DNA of 64,000 nucleotides from Rhizophagus irregularis (Eukaryota; Glomeromycota; Glomeromycetes; Glomerales; Glomeraceae). The notes beneath the pieces were generated by a model. That model ran no database searches, was not told where the DNA came from, and saw nothing but the letters and a program-made list of their open reading frames with translations. Of the stretch, positions 21,338 to 32,700 are shown piece after piece. The DNA is taken from assembly GCF_026210795.1 (NCBI RefSeq), contig NC_089433.1:62001-126000 (forward strand). Reading direction: 5' to 3'. The translations under genes and the position numbers were made by a program. Every line of letters begins with the position of its first letter. The stretch's first letter is position 1.

Positions 21338-21955
21338 ATGACAAGTAATACTAATAGTAAAACTGTTCCAAGTGAAACACTTGCTCAAATATATGAATTG
21401 TTTTTATATAAGAAGAAGGATATAATAGCAATTCAGGAAAAATTAGGTATTAATGGCGATACAAATCGCAAGATAGAAAAAACACTTGCCGATTCATATA
21501 AGTTATTTCTACATTTAGTGGAAGAAATGGTTCCAATACAGGAAATGCTCGGCATTGTTGGAAATCCTATTCTAGCAGTGGTACTTCGAAGCGATAAAGC
21601 CTGCGAAGCTTCTGCAAAAATATCATTTTCAGAATTATATAACTGGTTTTTATATTTGAAAGAGGATGTAATGGCAATTCAAGAAAAACTTGGTATTATC
21701 GGCTATACTAATCAAGCAATAACAGAAGAAGCTGATAAAAATGCAAGAATAATTCTCCGAAAGTTTGAGGAATTCCACGGTCCCTTAGAAGATGATCTAG
21801 GTGTGATATTACCGAAATATGGTGAAATGGGTGTAAAGAGAATTATGTTTACTGGAGAGGGGCTTCCATTATTTCCGAGGGTCTCTCCTCAACAATTGCA
21901 CGAAATATTTGTCAAAAATCCAGCTAATACCAGTCGTCTAGAACAGGTTATTTAA
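21338..21955 (+). CDS. 205-aa protein with three ~29-aa repeats (unknown function)
   Basis: Intact single frame starting MTSNTNSKTVPSETLAQIYE. Three degenerate repeats are visible: YELFLYKKKDIIAIQEKLGI (about 19-40), YKLFLHLVEEMVPIQEMLGI (about 53-74) and YNWFLYLKEDVMAIQEKLGI (about 104-125), each predicted as two short helices with a conserved IQExLGI turn. The remaining C-terminus is not repetitive and ends SRLEQVI. No signal peptide or membrane segment. I do not recognise the family; a helical-repeat adaptor is a guess. Confidence 0.6.
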   Translation: MTSNTNSKTVPSETLAQIYELFLYKKKDIIAIQEKLGINGDTNRKIEKTLADSYKLFLHLVEEMVPIQEMLGIVGNPILAVVLRSDKACEASAKISFSELYNWFLYLKEDVMAIQEKLGIIGYTNQAITEEADKNARIILRKFEEFHGPLEDDLGVILPKYGEMGVKRIMFTGEGLPLFPRVSPQQLHEIFVKNPANTSRLEQVI

Positions 21956-22017
21956 TCTATATTTTTTTGGCTCAGAAAAAAATCTTCCAAGCCTGGTCCT
22001 AAAGGGACCGCTGATGA

Positions 22018-22370
22018 TCACAGCTCCGGATTAGTTAGATCAGTAGAGTACCAGCATTCTGCTTGATCGGCTAGTATTCTATCAACAGCTCTCGATATTA
22101 AGGTGGATTGAGTCAGAAATTGACTATTTATAGCTATAGATGTATTGGAATATCGACTAAGTAAATCACTAAGTGCTCCAATCAGATCAGGAGTTGTTAT
22201 AGTACTCACGAAATTCTCGACATGGGTATTTGGATTAAGTGAAACGAGCCGATCTATGGCTTCTTTGCTAATATTTTCACATCCTTTCAGATCGAGATAT
22301 TTTAAATTAAGACATGAACAAGTAATTTCTTTGATAGTCATATCACTAATTTCAAAAATCTAAGGCTAGA
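22018..22370 (-). pseudogene. C-terminal fragment of an F-box/LRR-type protein
   Basis: The segment beginning [20 protein letters not shown], followed by [18 protein letters not shown], is a classic cysteine-containing leucine-rich repeat of the FBXL/AMN1 type. After it comes a tail ([17 protein letters not shown]) resembling C-terminal helices of these proteins. Only about one and a half repeats remain and no F-box is present. F-box/LRR proteins recruit substrates to SCF ubiquitin ligases; this is a remnant. Confidence 0.55.
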
Positions 22371-23029
22371 ATTTGAGAATATAAATGAATGGATGCCATT
22401 CAAAATTTATCAAATATGTGGCTTAATATGCCTGTTCGGGTGCGGTACATAGCGTTTTATTATATGAATTTGTTATACCAACACGGTTCTGTAAACAGGT
22501 TCGTTATATCCAGAATTGACTGTATTGGTTAAGCATTAATAGTTACAAAGAATCTATTTCCCTCTAGACACATTTTACTTTAGAAGCAAAAATTACTTTA
22601 TGTAATCGTAAACCAGCTTAACAGCAATTGCGGTCAATTGCATTATTCTTTACTCATAATCAGGCTTCCACGCCCAACCCAATAATGGAAGAAACTTCCA
22701 TTTAAATGATGTCTGTTAATCTGATTTCCATGGTGGAGGTCAGGTCAACATAATTTTTTATTAACTGAAAAAAAATTGAGCATTTTTTATATCAGGTAAA
22801 TAAATTTCACAAACGTAATTATAACATTCCCAATCGTCATTCAGCTTTCATTGCAATATTATCTGTTATAAAATATTTTGTTTCATCAGCAAATAGAACA
22901 GGAAGAGAGTATAAAAAAATCATTATCTAGTATGTAAAGTATAGTTAGTATAAAACAACTCTAGCAAAATATACTTACATTAGAGTTATATTATACTCAA
23001 CACCGTCACACTGCGATTGGATATTAACT
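22371..23029. other. Intergenic, nothing recognised
   Basis: A+T-rich sequence with a short inverted motif TGGAAGAAACTTCCA at about 22687. No supported gene, repeat or element ends. Confidence 0.45.
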
Positions 23030-23592
23030 TCAATTATCATCAATTTCTTCAACTTCACGCGAATGTTTATTTCGATCACATTCAAAACATTTAAATAATC
23101 TTTCGCATTCATAACATTTTTGGTCCCATCTCATGACGAGTGCTACGGAGATGAGTGGTGTAGGGTCAAGAAGATGTGTAGTGTATGGTCTCCTATGTGC
23201 CAGTTTACACAGGCGATAAATAACGCGACGGGCCAAACACGTGATTTGGAGTGAGCCAAAATGCTAATCATCACCTGTGTATGGTTCACACCCCTTATTT
23301 TACACACTGTTACACACTGCTAAATATCACCATACACCACACAGCCCTACACCACTGGTATTCGTCTTACCGTCTCATGACCCATCTGTTATATACAATG
23401 GATTGTTTTAGATACAAAAAAAAAACTAAAAAACTGAAATAGGAAGATAAGAAGATAACTTACTTTCTTCCCTGATGCGCTGGATTCCCGCACACCCATT
23501 CATGATTCACGCAGTGTCCTTGTTTGGACGCGGTTCTAGTAATTTTATGACACGTCTCACAATGGTGCTTGGACGGGAACCTTGTTGGCATT
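23030..23592 (-). CDS. Small Cys/His-rich, possibly zinc-binding protein, two exons (tentative)
   Basis: The first exon (23592 to 23464) starts MPTRFPSKHHCETCHKITRT and contains CETC...H...C, ending in GNPAHQGR at a perfect GTAAGT donor. A later segment on the same strand (about 23150-23030) reads RWDQKCYECERLFKCFECD, i.e. CYEC and CFEC pairs, and ends at a stop. The acceptor joining them is not unique; CCGTAG near 23144 is plausible. The intervening 300 bp contains inverted GTAGTGTATGG/CCATACACCAC sequences and may include an insertion. A small zinc-ribbon-type protein is inferred; the exon structure is unproven. Confidence 0.4.
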
Positions 23593-23750
23593 ATTGAATT
23601 ATTTCGTAAGTGGGCTTCTCTAAATAATTTGATCTTGTTACATCACTGATTTTTAATTTATAGGCTGGTACTGTAGTACAAGGTCAAACCCAAAATTGCG
23701 GTATTGTGAGAGTTTGAGAGTTTGAGAGTTTTTTTTCTCAATTTATTTTC

Positions 23751-25384
23751 ATGGATAACGACGAAAGTGAGAAATTGTCTAATTATTCGGCCGAAACAAT
23801 AGACGATGATGAACCACTGGATCTGGATATAGATGTGTTACTACAGCATGCTTCCTGTCGTTTAAACAGACCCTGTATTTGCGCTCGTAAATTAACAAGA
23901 GGACTCTATAATGAAATTTATTTGCTACGTTTCGAAACTGGACCGGATTGCATCGCTCGACTCTCACGCGAACTAACTCATCCTGCATCAAAATTTGCTA
24001 GCGAAATTGCGACTATGAAATATGTCGCTCAAAATACTAATATCAGAGTACCGGCGGTATACGATTGGAATGGTACTGCGCAGAATCCCATAAAAAACCC
24101 CTACATTTTTATGGAACGGCTACCTGGACAGCATTTATATCGAGTTTGGTATGAGTTAACTGTTGAACAAAAAAAGTGCGTTTTAAGCCAAATTGTTGAG
24201 ACATTGTTCGAGTTATGGACGAAATGTCGTTTCGAAGAGATCGGTTGTCTTTACATGGATGAACAATCTTTAAGTGATTCATTTATAAGCGTAATAACAT
24301 CTTATTTTCATTTATAATTGAATTGGAACCTTACATACAGCACATAATAATTATTATAATATTCTACCATATAATTAATTCATGTAATAAGTCAGCGACG
24401 TCGACTTTCCGAATAGGACCTGTTGTGAATCCTTTATTTTACTTTGAAGGAAGAGATTCTATTCCTAGTTTCACCGGCCCTTTTAAAAGCTTGCAAGAGT
24501 TTTATGGCGCTTTGATTCAAAAAGAGAAGGAATTCTTCGAAATCCATGGTGCTCAAGAATTACTAGGAAAAAAAATAGATTACGGAATGGCAGTAACTAG
24601 AGTGAAAAATCTAGTAAAGCAATTAGACTTACTTCAATCCAAGCTATCTAATATTTTTGATGAATCAGCAGATCAAAAACCCTTTACTCTTGTCCACAGT
24701 GATTTCGATGCACAGAATATGCTTGTTGAACGTTCCTCAACTAATGATATCAAAATTATAGGTATTATTGATTGGGAGTTTTCACGTACAGGTACTTTAT
24801 GGGATCTATGCAAATATCCAATTTGGATCCAAGAAAGAGATGAGCTGTCCACCAGTGATACAAATTTGCAGGAGAATCATGAAAGACAAAATCTAAGAGA
24901 CTTTTTTTACGATGAGATGATAGTAAAATTGGGGAACAGAGTTGGACAGATGCTGAAAATGAAAGAACAAGATAAGAGAATTGATGAATTAGAAAATATG
25001 TTTACTTTTATGATTCATAAGTTCGATACTTTAGAGGGCTTATTAGAACATTTCTTTCATCATTATGGGTCAGAAGCAAAAGCCAATATTAAACTTGCTG
25101 ACCCTATCATGCGTTTATTTTGGGGTCCAAATCTTACCAAAGTTCAAATTCCATCTGAAAGAATTATCAATTCATATTTGTTATCAGTAGATAAATTATC
25201 AGACACAGAAGTAAAGGTTCCTAATCACTACGTTGCATCAGTATATTGTGAACTTAAATCTAGAGATTATAATTTTTCTTGGCAACAAGCTTCTGTTATA
25301 GCATTTCACATGAGGAATAATGAATTAAGTCTAAAGAAAAATTCGGCTAACAAGATTATTTCCCTTTCGAAAATTGAAACATAG
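23751..25384 (+). CDS. Aminoglycoside phosphotransferase (APH)-family kinase-like protein, two exons, ~510 aa
   Basis: Exon 1 is 23751-24290 (180 codons) and exon 2 is 24392-25384 (330 codons plus stop). The intron has GTAATA...AAG borders and the phase is kept. The N-lobe shows GLYNEIYLLRFETG (glycine-rich loop) and a PYIFMERLPGQHL hinge. The C-lobe has the Brenner motif HSDFDAQN at about 282-289 and the metal-binding IIDWEF with Asp at about 307, both intact. The APH/choline-kinase fold phosphorylates small molecules or is used in kinase-like regulatory roles. The family is expanded in fungi and the substrate cannot be predicted. The ~200 residues after IIDWEF are longer than usual. The start is the first ATG after a GAGAGTTT repeat leader. 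Confidence 0.8.
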
Positions 25385-25790
25385 AGCATTAGAAATTAGA
25401 GGTCATTTTATATATGAAGTTTTTAAAAACGTGATTTTTTTAAGGAATTTTACTTACAAATATTTAGCAATACCTAATGTATTTTTTGAATAATATAGCA
25501 ATATAATGTATTATGCAATCATGTTGTGATTCTACTTTTTGTATTGCGCTGAACTCTGTTGCTAGCTACTATCAGAAAAATTAACTGAACACTAAAATTT
25601 TTCATTACCCCTTCACACGTTTAAAAAATTTAAAGTGAAATCTTTATTATATTTTTTTGTAAAGTAATACATGAGAAAGGGCTGGCCGGTTAAGAAAAAA
25701 TGAAAGTAAAAATGATAGAGTAGCAGGATGTTTCAAGGGAGGAAAGGCATAAAAGAACATGCCTGCTTGATAAGCCTGCCGAGCCCTAAC
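25385..25790. other. Intergenic between convergent genes
   Basis: 3' flank of the APH-like kinase gene and downstream flank of the minus-strand coiled-coil pseudogene. A+T-rich; no element or motif recognised. Confidence 0.4.
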
Positions 25791-26694
25791 TCAAAATATA
25801 CTGGCAGTTCCTTCCCCGCTACTCCGCATTATTATTTGCACTACTCGCATTATTGTTATTATTTGCACTACTACTAACCTCTCTTTACTATCTACCCATC
25901 TCATAATTGATATTACTATTCTAAACTTTGGATCTCCTCCACCATAATAAACATTTTTTACAGTTTCTTTCCCAATCTTTTCCCCAGTAAGTTGACGAAT
26001 TTTACATCTAACTGTTTCAAACGCATAATCTAAAGTTTCCCCTTCTTCCTTATTCGAATCAAAAACTCGCTTAAAACGGTTCCTATTTTCTTCAAGGGAT
26101 AAATCAGATAATCGACTAGAAGAACTTTCACTACTAGAGGAATGGTTGGCCACACTCAGTTGATCAAAATCGACCTGAAGCCTTTGGGCAATTGCATAAT
26201 GTTGGATCATTTCATTTTGGAGAGCTTCAATAGAGGTCTTGATCGAAGTGAATTCAGATAAAATGTTGCCAAAATCATTATGGCAAGCTTCTTCAATATT
26301 ATTGAACCATCGATAAAATTTTCTGCGCCTCAGCATCACATGAATTGATCTTTTTGATTTCTGTGGTAAGTTTATTATTATTTTTGCCGAGCTCCGCAGT
26401 GAAAGAAGAATTAAGACGCGCGGAAAGTTCATTGGTGATTTTAGTATTAATTTCTGTGGTAAGTTTACTGAAGATGCTTTCGATTTCCGATGTATTATTT
26501 TTTGTATCAAGATCATTGACGATTCTAGTGACATGTGCGGAAAGTTCATCGGAAATTTTTGTTTGAGATTTGATCACATGGTAGCGATCCCCATGATTAA
26601 CACTGGACCAATGAACAAAAAAACAGCGGTTAAGGTCAAAAAAGGCATGACTCCCGAAGAGTTGAGCAATGATAAACTGGACATGATTAGGCAT
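25791..26694 (-). pseudogene. Coiled-coil hypothetical protein split by a one-base frameshift
   Basis: Starts MPNHVQFIIAQLFGSHAFFD at 26694, then Lys/Glu/Asn-rich helices (ISDELSAHVTRIVNDLDTKN). At the AAAATTTT run at 26325-26332 the frame changes: the reading continues one base over as KFYRWFNNIEEACHN and on through a Ser-rich linker to RFKRVFDSNKEEGETLDYAF and NVYYGGGDPKF. From memory the latter block is a recurrent motif in Rhizophagus proteins of unknown role. A single lesion in a homopolymer makes either recent decay or a sequencing indel possible. Confidence 0.55.
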
Positions 26695-26760
26695 AGTAAT
26701 TTTATTAAGAGATTTTATTGGTGGATCAAGTTTTTTAGATATACTTTTTTTAATATGCAA

Positions 26761-28307
26761 TCTCTTGCGTAAATGTGCTGGGAAAAAGGTTTATTTTATA
26801 CTGTATGCTTACTACGCGCGAAAAGAGAATTTAACCCGATTTAAATAGATCAAATAAAAAATTACGTTGCTTCATTATGTGTACTTGTCATTATTACATT
26901 TTTTCATAATTATATTTTTTCCACCTAAAGCAATAAAATGACGGCCTGGATCCCATCTAATAATAACAAATGTCTCTCCCCTGAATTGTAATAATAGCGC
27001 TTAAAAGAAAATCTGAAGAATTACAGTTTTATGACAACTTAATGTGACACTAATGGAGCAATGCTATGTAGCGCCTTACGGCAAATTTTCCGTTTATTTC
27101 TAAGATCTCTTGCGAAACAGAAGATCGCATGTGGTGCATCTTTGTTTGAGTTCACAACCCCTATTTCAATTGTAATCATTGTAATCACAAAAAAGGAACA
27201 TAAAATGAAATGGATCGAGGTCTGTAGATGACGAATCGCACATGTATAACTAATTCCTATTCAAAAATGGATTAATGATTAACCAATACACGTAATTTGA
27301 ATGCGCTAACGTCGGTAGTATAATAAAAATTTACCGTTTATCTGAGGATCTGTAAATTCTAGATTCTGATCGCTCTATTTCCATTTTTGAATTTCTTTTT
27401 AACAATGCCCTGTCTTACGATCTGCATGTAAATCAGGATGTGTTTTTTTATTAGTAATTCAGAACTGCGTAATGAGTGAGATAGAACATACCAGAACTCT
27501 GGGGAAAGTTCATCACTATAGCAACACAAAAATATTGCTCTTGGCCGGGGTTATTAATAGATCCTCTAAAAATAACGACTGCGGATGCTCTATCCCATCC
27601 TGTGAAAAGTTTAAATCTTTTCGAATATGATGAACTCGGGTTTGATCTAATAAACAATGTGAAGATTCAATAAATCAAACTCGCCCACATGATTCAAAAA
27701 GAAACATTTTATGTTAGCGATGAATTTATTATATTTATATTATGTTTAAATAATAAAAAACTGTGATTTTGCCAAGGAAAAATTTTTATTAATATGTACG
27801 AAAAATAAATATAAAAGTTCGGGACGTATGACAATTTTCTATAAAATTCTAATACTATGACTCATTATGATTTATTAGTTCCATTTATTATGCCCATCTT
27901 TGAATAACAACTATTTCTTATTCACATAATGAATTTTTATTGATATAATCATTTTATTGATACAATAGTTTTATTGATACAATGATAAATTATTTATAAC
28001 TAAACTAATAATAACTAAACTAAATATAACTAATTTAAATATAACTAATCTAAATATAAATAACTATAAATAACTAAACTATAAATAAATAATTATAAAT
28101 AAATATTGTATAATTATAACATCATATTCTTCAATTATTTCAGTTAAATATTCTTCTATCGGTTAAATATTTATTTTTCGGCTAATTGTTTATCTATATT
28201 CTGTTCAGTATATTATTCATCTGATCATGTGATTATTCTAATTTTAAAGGTTATAGCAGGATCTGCATCAGTATAAAGTAATGATAGTACTAATCCTTCT
28301 GTTACTT
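26761..28307. other. A+T-rich intergenic region
   Basis: 27900-28110 is low-complexity TAACTAAACTAAATATAA-type sequence. 27777-27826 is a copy of the dispersed repeat at 18725. A 68-codon minus frame (27451-27657) has plausible composition but no supporting signals. No other feature seen. Confidence 0.45.
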
Positions 28308-28550
28308 TAGAAATAAAACCTCAGATATCTCCAAAACAGGTTATAAGTCATACTTTTGGTAAATTAGCCCTTTTAATTTTTAGGGCTCAAAAAATCATTT
28401 TTTGTAAATATCTCAGCATCTAGTGGTTAGTGCTCCTAACAGATCAGATCAGATCAAATCAGATTTTACTTAGATTTAATCTGATCTGAAATTAATTAAA
28501 TTTGATTTGATTTGATCTGATCTGAATCAGATTGGTTTAAATTTAATTTA

Positions 28551-29156
28551 ATTGCCGGTCCGCCACTTAACAGTACAAAATGATCGGCAATCTATAATTA
28601 ATTTCGACGGACTTTTATATATTAAATACTATTGCTCTGGAATGGTGTTTGCACTATCTTAAAAACATGTCACAACAACATAAATACTTCAAAAATTTGC
28701 TAGAAAAAGGTATTACATTACCTGGGTGTGTTTTCCAAAACCGGTAGGATCAAGGTGTGCCAAAAAAAAACTAAAAAATAAAAATAAAAATATATATTTT
28801 TTTTTTTGTTATTTTGTTAATTTGGTAAAAAAATAATATATATTTTTCAATAGTGTAAAAAAAAACCTCGTAAAATTTGCAAAATTCGTGTATAAAAAAT
28901 CTTATCTTAGCTAAAATATAAGGTGGAATGATGACTTCCTCCAAGGTAAACTTGTTAAATTCTATATCGAACGATAAAAAAATTTTTTTTGTGGCTTATT
29001 CACGTTTAATGTTATTGATTGGTGAGTCATCGTTACATTTAAACGTGACCTTGTGGGACAAAATCGACATCAAAATATGCCAATTAACGTAATTCATATA
29101 AAATCTGCGCCAGATCTACAAATTAATTTTGTACCGTTGAGTGACGGACTGGCAAT
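28551..29156. mobile_element. TA-target MITE (Tc1/mariner type) inside the left word array
   Basis: Inverted ends ATTGCCGGTCCGCCACTTAA (left) and ATTGCCAGTCCGTCACTCAA (right, minus strand), extending to a shared GTACAAAAT. Flanked by TA on both sides (28549-28550, 29157-29158). The word array of the host element resumes immediately to the right (AATCTGATCTGATCTGAAT). 606 bp, no gene. Confidence 0.7.
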
Positions 29157-29778
29157 TAAATCTGATCTGATCTGAATCTGATCTGATCTGATTTGAATTT
29201 GATTTGAATCTGAATAAATATGTTATAAATTCTAAAGCTATGTAATTCAACCAGAATTATGCACTTAACTCCGGCAGGAATTATTGAATTTCCTAAAAAG
29301 GAAATTTAGGTTACACAAAATTCCAAATTGGCTCCTATAAAAATCAATTTTTGTGGAAGGGCTATCGCTAAAAAAGGAAATGATCGACATATCCATTTTG
29401 GCTGGAGTTTAAAATTATGAATTAATTCCAGCTGGCAGTAAATGTAAATCAAGAAATATAATAATGCTGATGCTTAACATTTTGTTAAATAACTCATCAG
29501 GCATTACACTGGTCAAAAACCAGGCAAACGTGGCATAGTAGCCTTTATCTTTATTAAATTTATTCGAACTTTGACAATTTACAAAAATAAAAAGAAAAAT
29601 ATAAAAATAAAACTAACTAAAAACAAAGCTATATAGTCTCCTAAGAAAAAATAAAGTAAAAAATTAATCTAAAAAAAGAAAAATCGCATTACACTAAATT
29701 TCCCCAGATCTTCCCCCTTGATATATTCCAACCAAAGTAGAAGCAACTATGCTAACAAAATAACGAATAGCGCGCCCA

Positions 29779-32700
29779 CTATAAAAATCGACACTCCATC
29801 CTGCAAAAGCTGTTATTAAGTAGCACCGTTAGACGACCCATAAAACCCGAAAAGTGATTAAACCAAGGCAAACCATATTTCATCGAGTTCTTCAACCAAT
29901 CGGTTCCGGAGTCACGTGAATCGTGTAGGGTCGGAGGTGGTAAAGATGAGTAAGGTATGTACGTTGACAATGGCAGATTGGATGGCTTCGGAGTAGTTTT
30001 CAACTTATAGGTAATGTTCATCGCGTTTTCCCATTTACTTTTCTCATAAGAACGCGGATTCCAGATTCGTCTTCTGAATTTCTGGACAAAATTGTTATGA
30101 ATAGCAGCGATAACTTTAATCGCAGAAGTTCTTGGAATGGATAAATCAACAAATAAGTCGATGAAGAGTTTGGGTAAGCAACCACGGATAAGGGCGAAGG
30201 AGGACCAATTTGTAGAAGAAAAGGACCAGCATGAAAGAGAAGTAAGTTTAGCTATAAATGGAGTAGGATCAGTATCAACCAAATTACTCGCTTCCAGAAG
30301 TTTGGAAATCAAATGATTTTGATAAGATTGGAGAATTTGCTGCATAGGCAGACGTCGTCTTTTGCACATAAAAAGGTGCATCAGGTCTTCCATGCGGTCG
30401 ATACAAGAACGGCACGTTAATTCGTCCATGTATAAGTCTGGTCGGGTCCGTTTAAGCTTTTCCAGTGTAGGCAAATCATCCAAGAAAAGTTTGAATTTAA
30501 AGGTTAGGTGTCTTGAAGCGTGCTCGGGAGTAAAGGATGCATCATGAGAGGGCTTAAAATTTAAAGTGAACCAAGTAAGTTCCCAGTCAACAATATAATC
30601 TATATTAGTTGATAATAAAGAAATAAAGTGAAATCGCGTTAAGTTTAACAAATCGCGCATTAACTGCGTTTGATAATATTGTTTTAGAAGGTGTCGCGGA
30701 TTAAATTCACAAACAACATCATTGTCATAAATTAAGACAAAATCATGGGCAGAGGCCAGGTCCATTCCAGAGATCAAAATACTGGATGACGCGGTATGAG
30801 CAGTATTGGCCAAAGAGTCAGCAAAATCGTTTAAGTAATTGCCAGAATGAGCTTTAACTTTGACGGGAAGGACAGTCAAATTTTTTGAGAGGATAGTTCG
30901 CTCGATAATAGCCCAAAGTTCAAAATTTGTAGTTTTATAGTACAAACGACTATTTGAGTAGATAGAGGAAAAACAACTTTGAAGACCATCAATGGCAGTT
31001 TGCGAGTCAGTATAAATAGTAACTTCAGAGTCGCGTGGAGAAATAGTTAAAACTGCATAAATAGCTGCAGCCTCAGCTCGAGAAGAAGAGGGATTATCTC
31101 GTATGAGGCCGTGAGCATAAGTGGCGATAGAGTTAGAAAAACCTGCATCAGGGACTATTTGCATCCAAGACCAGCCCATAGAGACATCGGGAGTGCCTAA
31201 ATTAATAAGAGACCCATCAGTGAAAAAGATATAGCGCGAATCCGAGGAAACGACCAGCGGGGAATTTGCAAAGACAGCAGCAGCCGAGGATTCAATAGTG
31301 ACAGGAGTATCAGGGGCTATAGCGGTATCTGCAGAAGAAGAAACGGAATCAAAATCCAATCTACTATAATAAAGACGGACACCATCTTCTATATCAGCCC
31401 AGGTAAAAGATGAAGTCACTTCAGAGGTAGTACGTCTAATTCGTTCATTAGTAGTGGGCAAAATAAGCGAATGTTGTAAAGAGACCGTAGGCGTACAAAG
31501 GGTTAAATCAGCATTCCGTTTTTTGGAAGGAGGCAAAGGAGTATGAGCAGCGCAACCAGGGCAAGGTGAAAGTCTAATAAGATCACCAGGCGAAGATTCA
31601 CAATCAGGAGAAATCCAGTGAACAATAGAACAAGTACCACGACTTGCTTGGACTAAAAGTTGTTTGCCAAAAATGGGAGAACCATAATCGTCCAACGTGA
31701 CAATCCAATTTTTTGTAGTAGGAGAAGAAGATGAACAAGGAGTCAAATCATAAAAGAAAGAGTCAATCGTAGGCGTAAAATTAAACTGATCCAGCAAACG
31801 ATTATTGGAGTCAGGAATAGTGGTAGCTTGTTGAATATCTTGGTACCAATAAGGGATACGGCCAGGGCCACGTCGTCCAACCAAATTGTCATAGTAAGCC
31901 TTCCAGGAAATTAAATGAGTTCCTTGGGGAGTAACAAGCTGAGATAAATAAAACAGTTGTCGTTTACGCAGGATGGGAAAATAAGCTTTAAAGGCTTTAG
32001 GCGTCATGCATTCAAATAAAGGAACGCGTCCATCTATCAAGGACAAATTTGGAAGCTTCGATAATTGAGTGTGAAGCAACCGAAAAGGAGTAGAAGACAA
32101 GAGAGCAATAGTGCATGCGATATAATCTTTCTTGAAAGAAAATAGAGAAGACCATATAGACCAATCTTTAATTAAAAGGGGAGAAATAGGAATCAAAAAA
32201 TTATATTGAATTAAACTCAATCTATAAATAAAAAGAGATTGAATAAAAACAGAAGAAGAATTAGCCATTAAAAATAAATTAGTAATATGACATTGTCGTT
32301 GATGAGCAAACAAATTAATCAAGCCCAAGGCTTGAGATAAAAATAGAATGGGATTGGGTAAAGAACGGGAAAAATTTGCTTTGTGCTTTACAACAGATCG
32401 TATACTTCTCGTTATTAGGTGGCAGTCAGATTCAGACAAGTGAGTAACTTGCATCCGGTATTCAAGTTTCGGTATAAGGACAGCATTATGTAAATAAACA
32501 ACTTGTTTGGATGAGAGCTTTGCAGGGCGGATGGTTGCAGCGAAGGAGCAGCATTCACGTTTGAGTTGTTTCTTGACAAAATCCCGGGAGCATTTAATGT
32601 TAAACCAGACACCTAAAAATCGAAAAGAAGTTGTCATGGGAATTGGGGTAATAGTAATAGAAGGAACACTATTTAAAGAGGATAAATCCAAATTAAAAGT

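Noticed and set aside
27451..27657. 68-codon minus frame
   Set aside because: Plausible composition but isolated, without signal peptide, motif or neighbouring exons.
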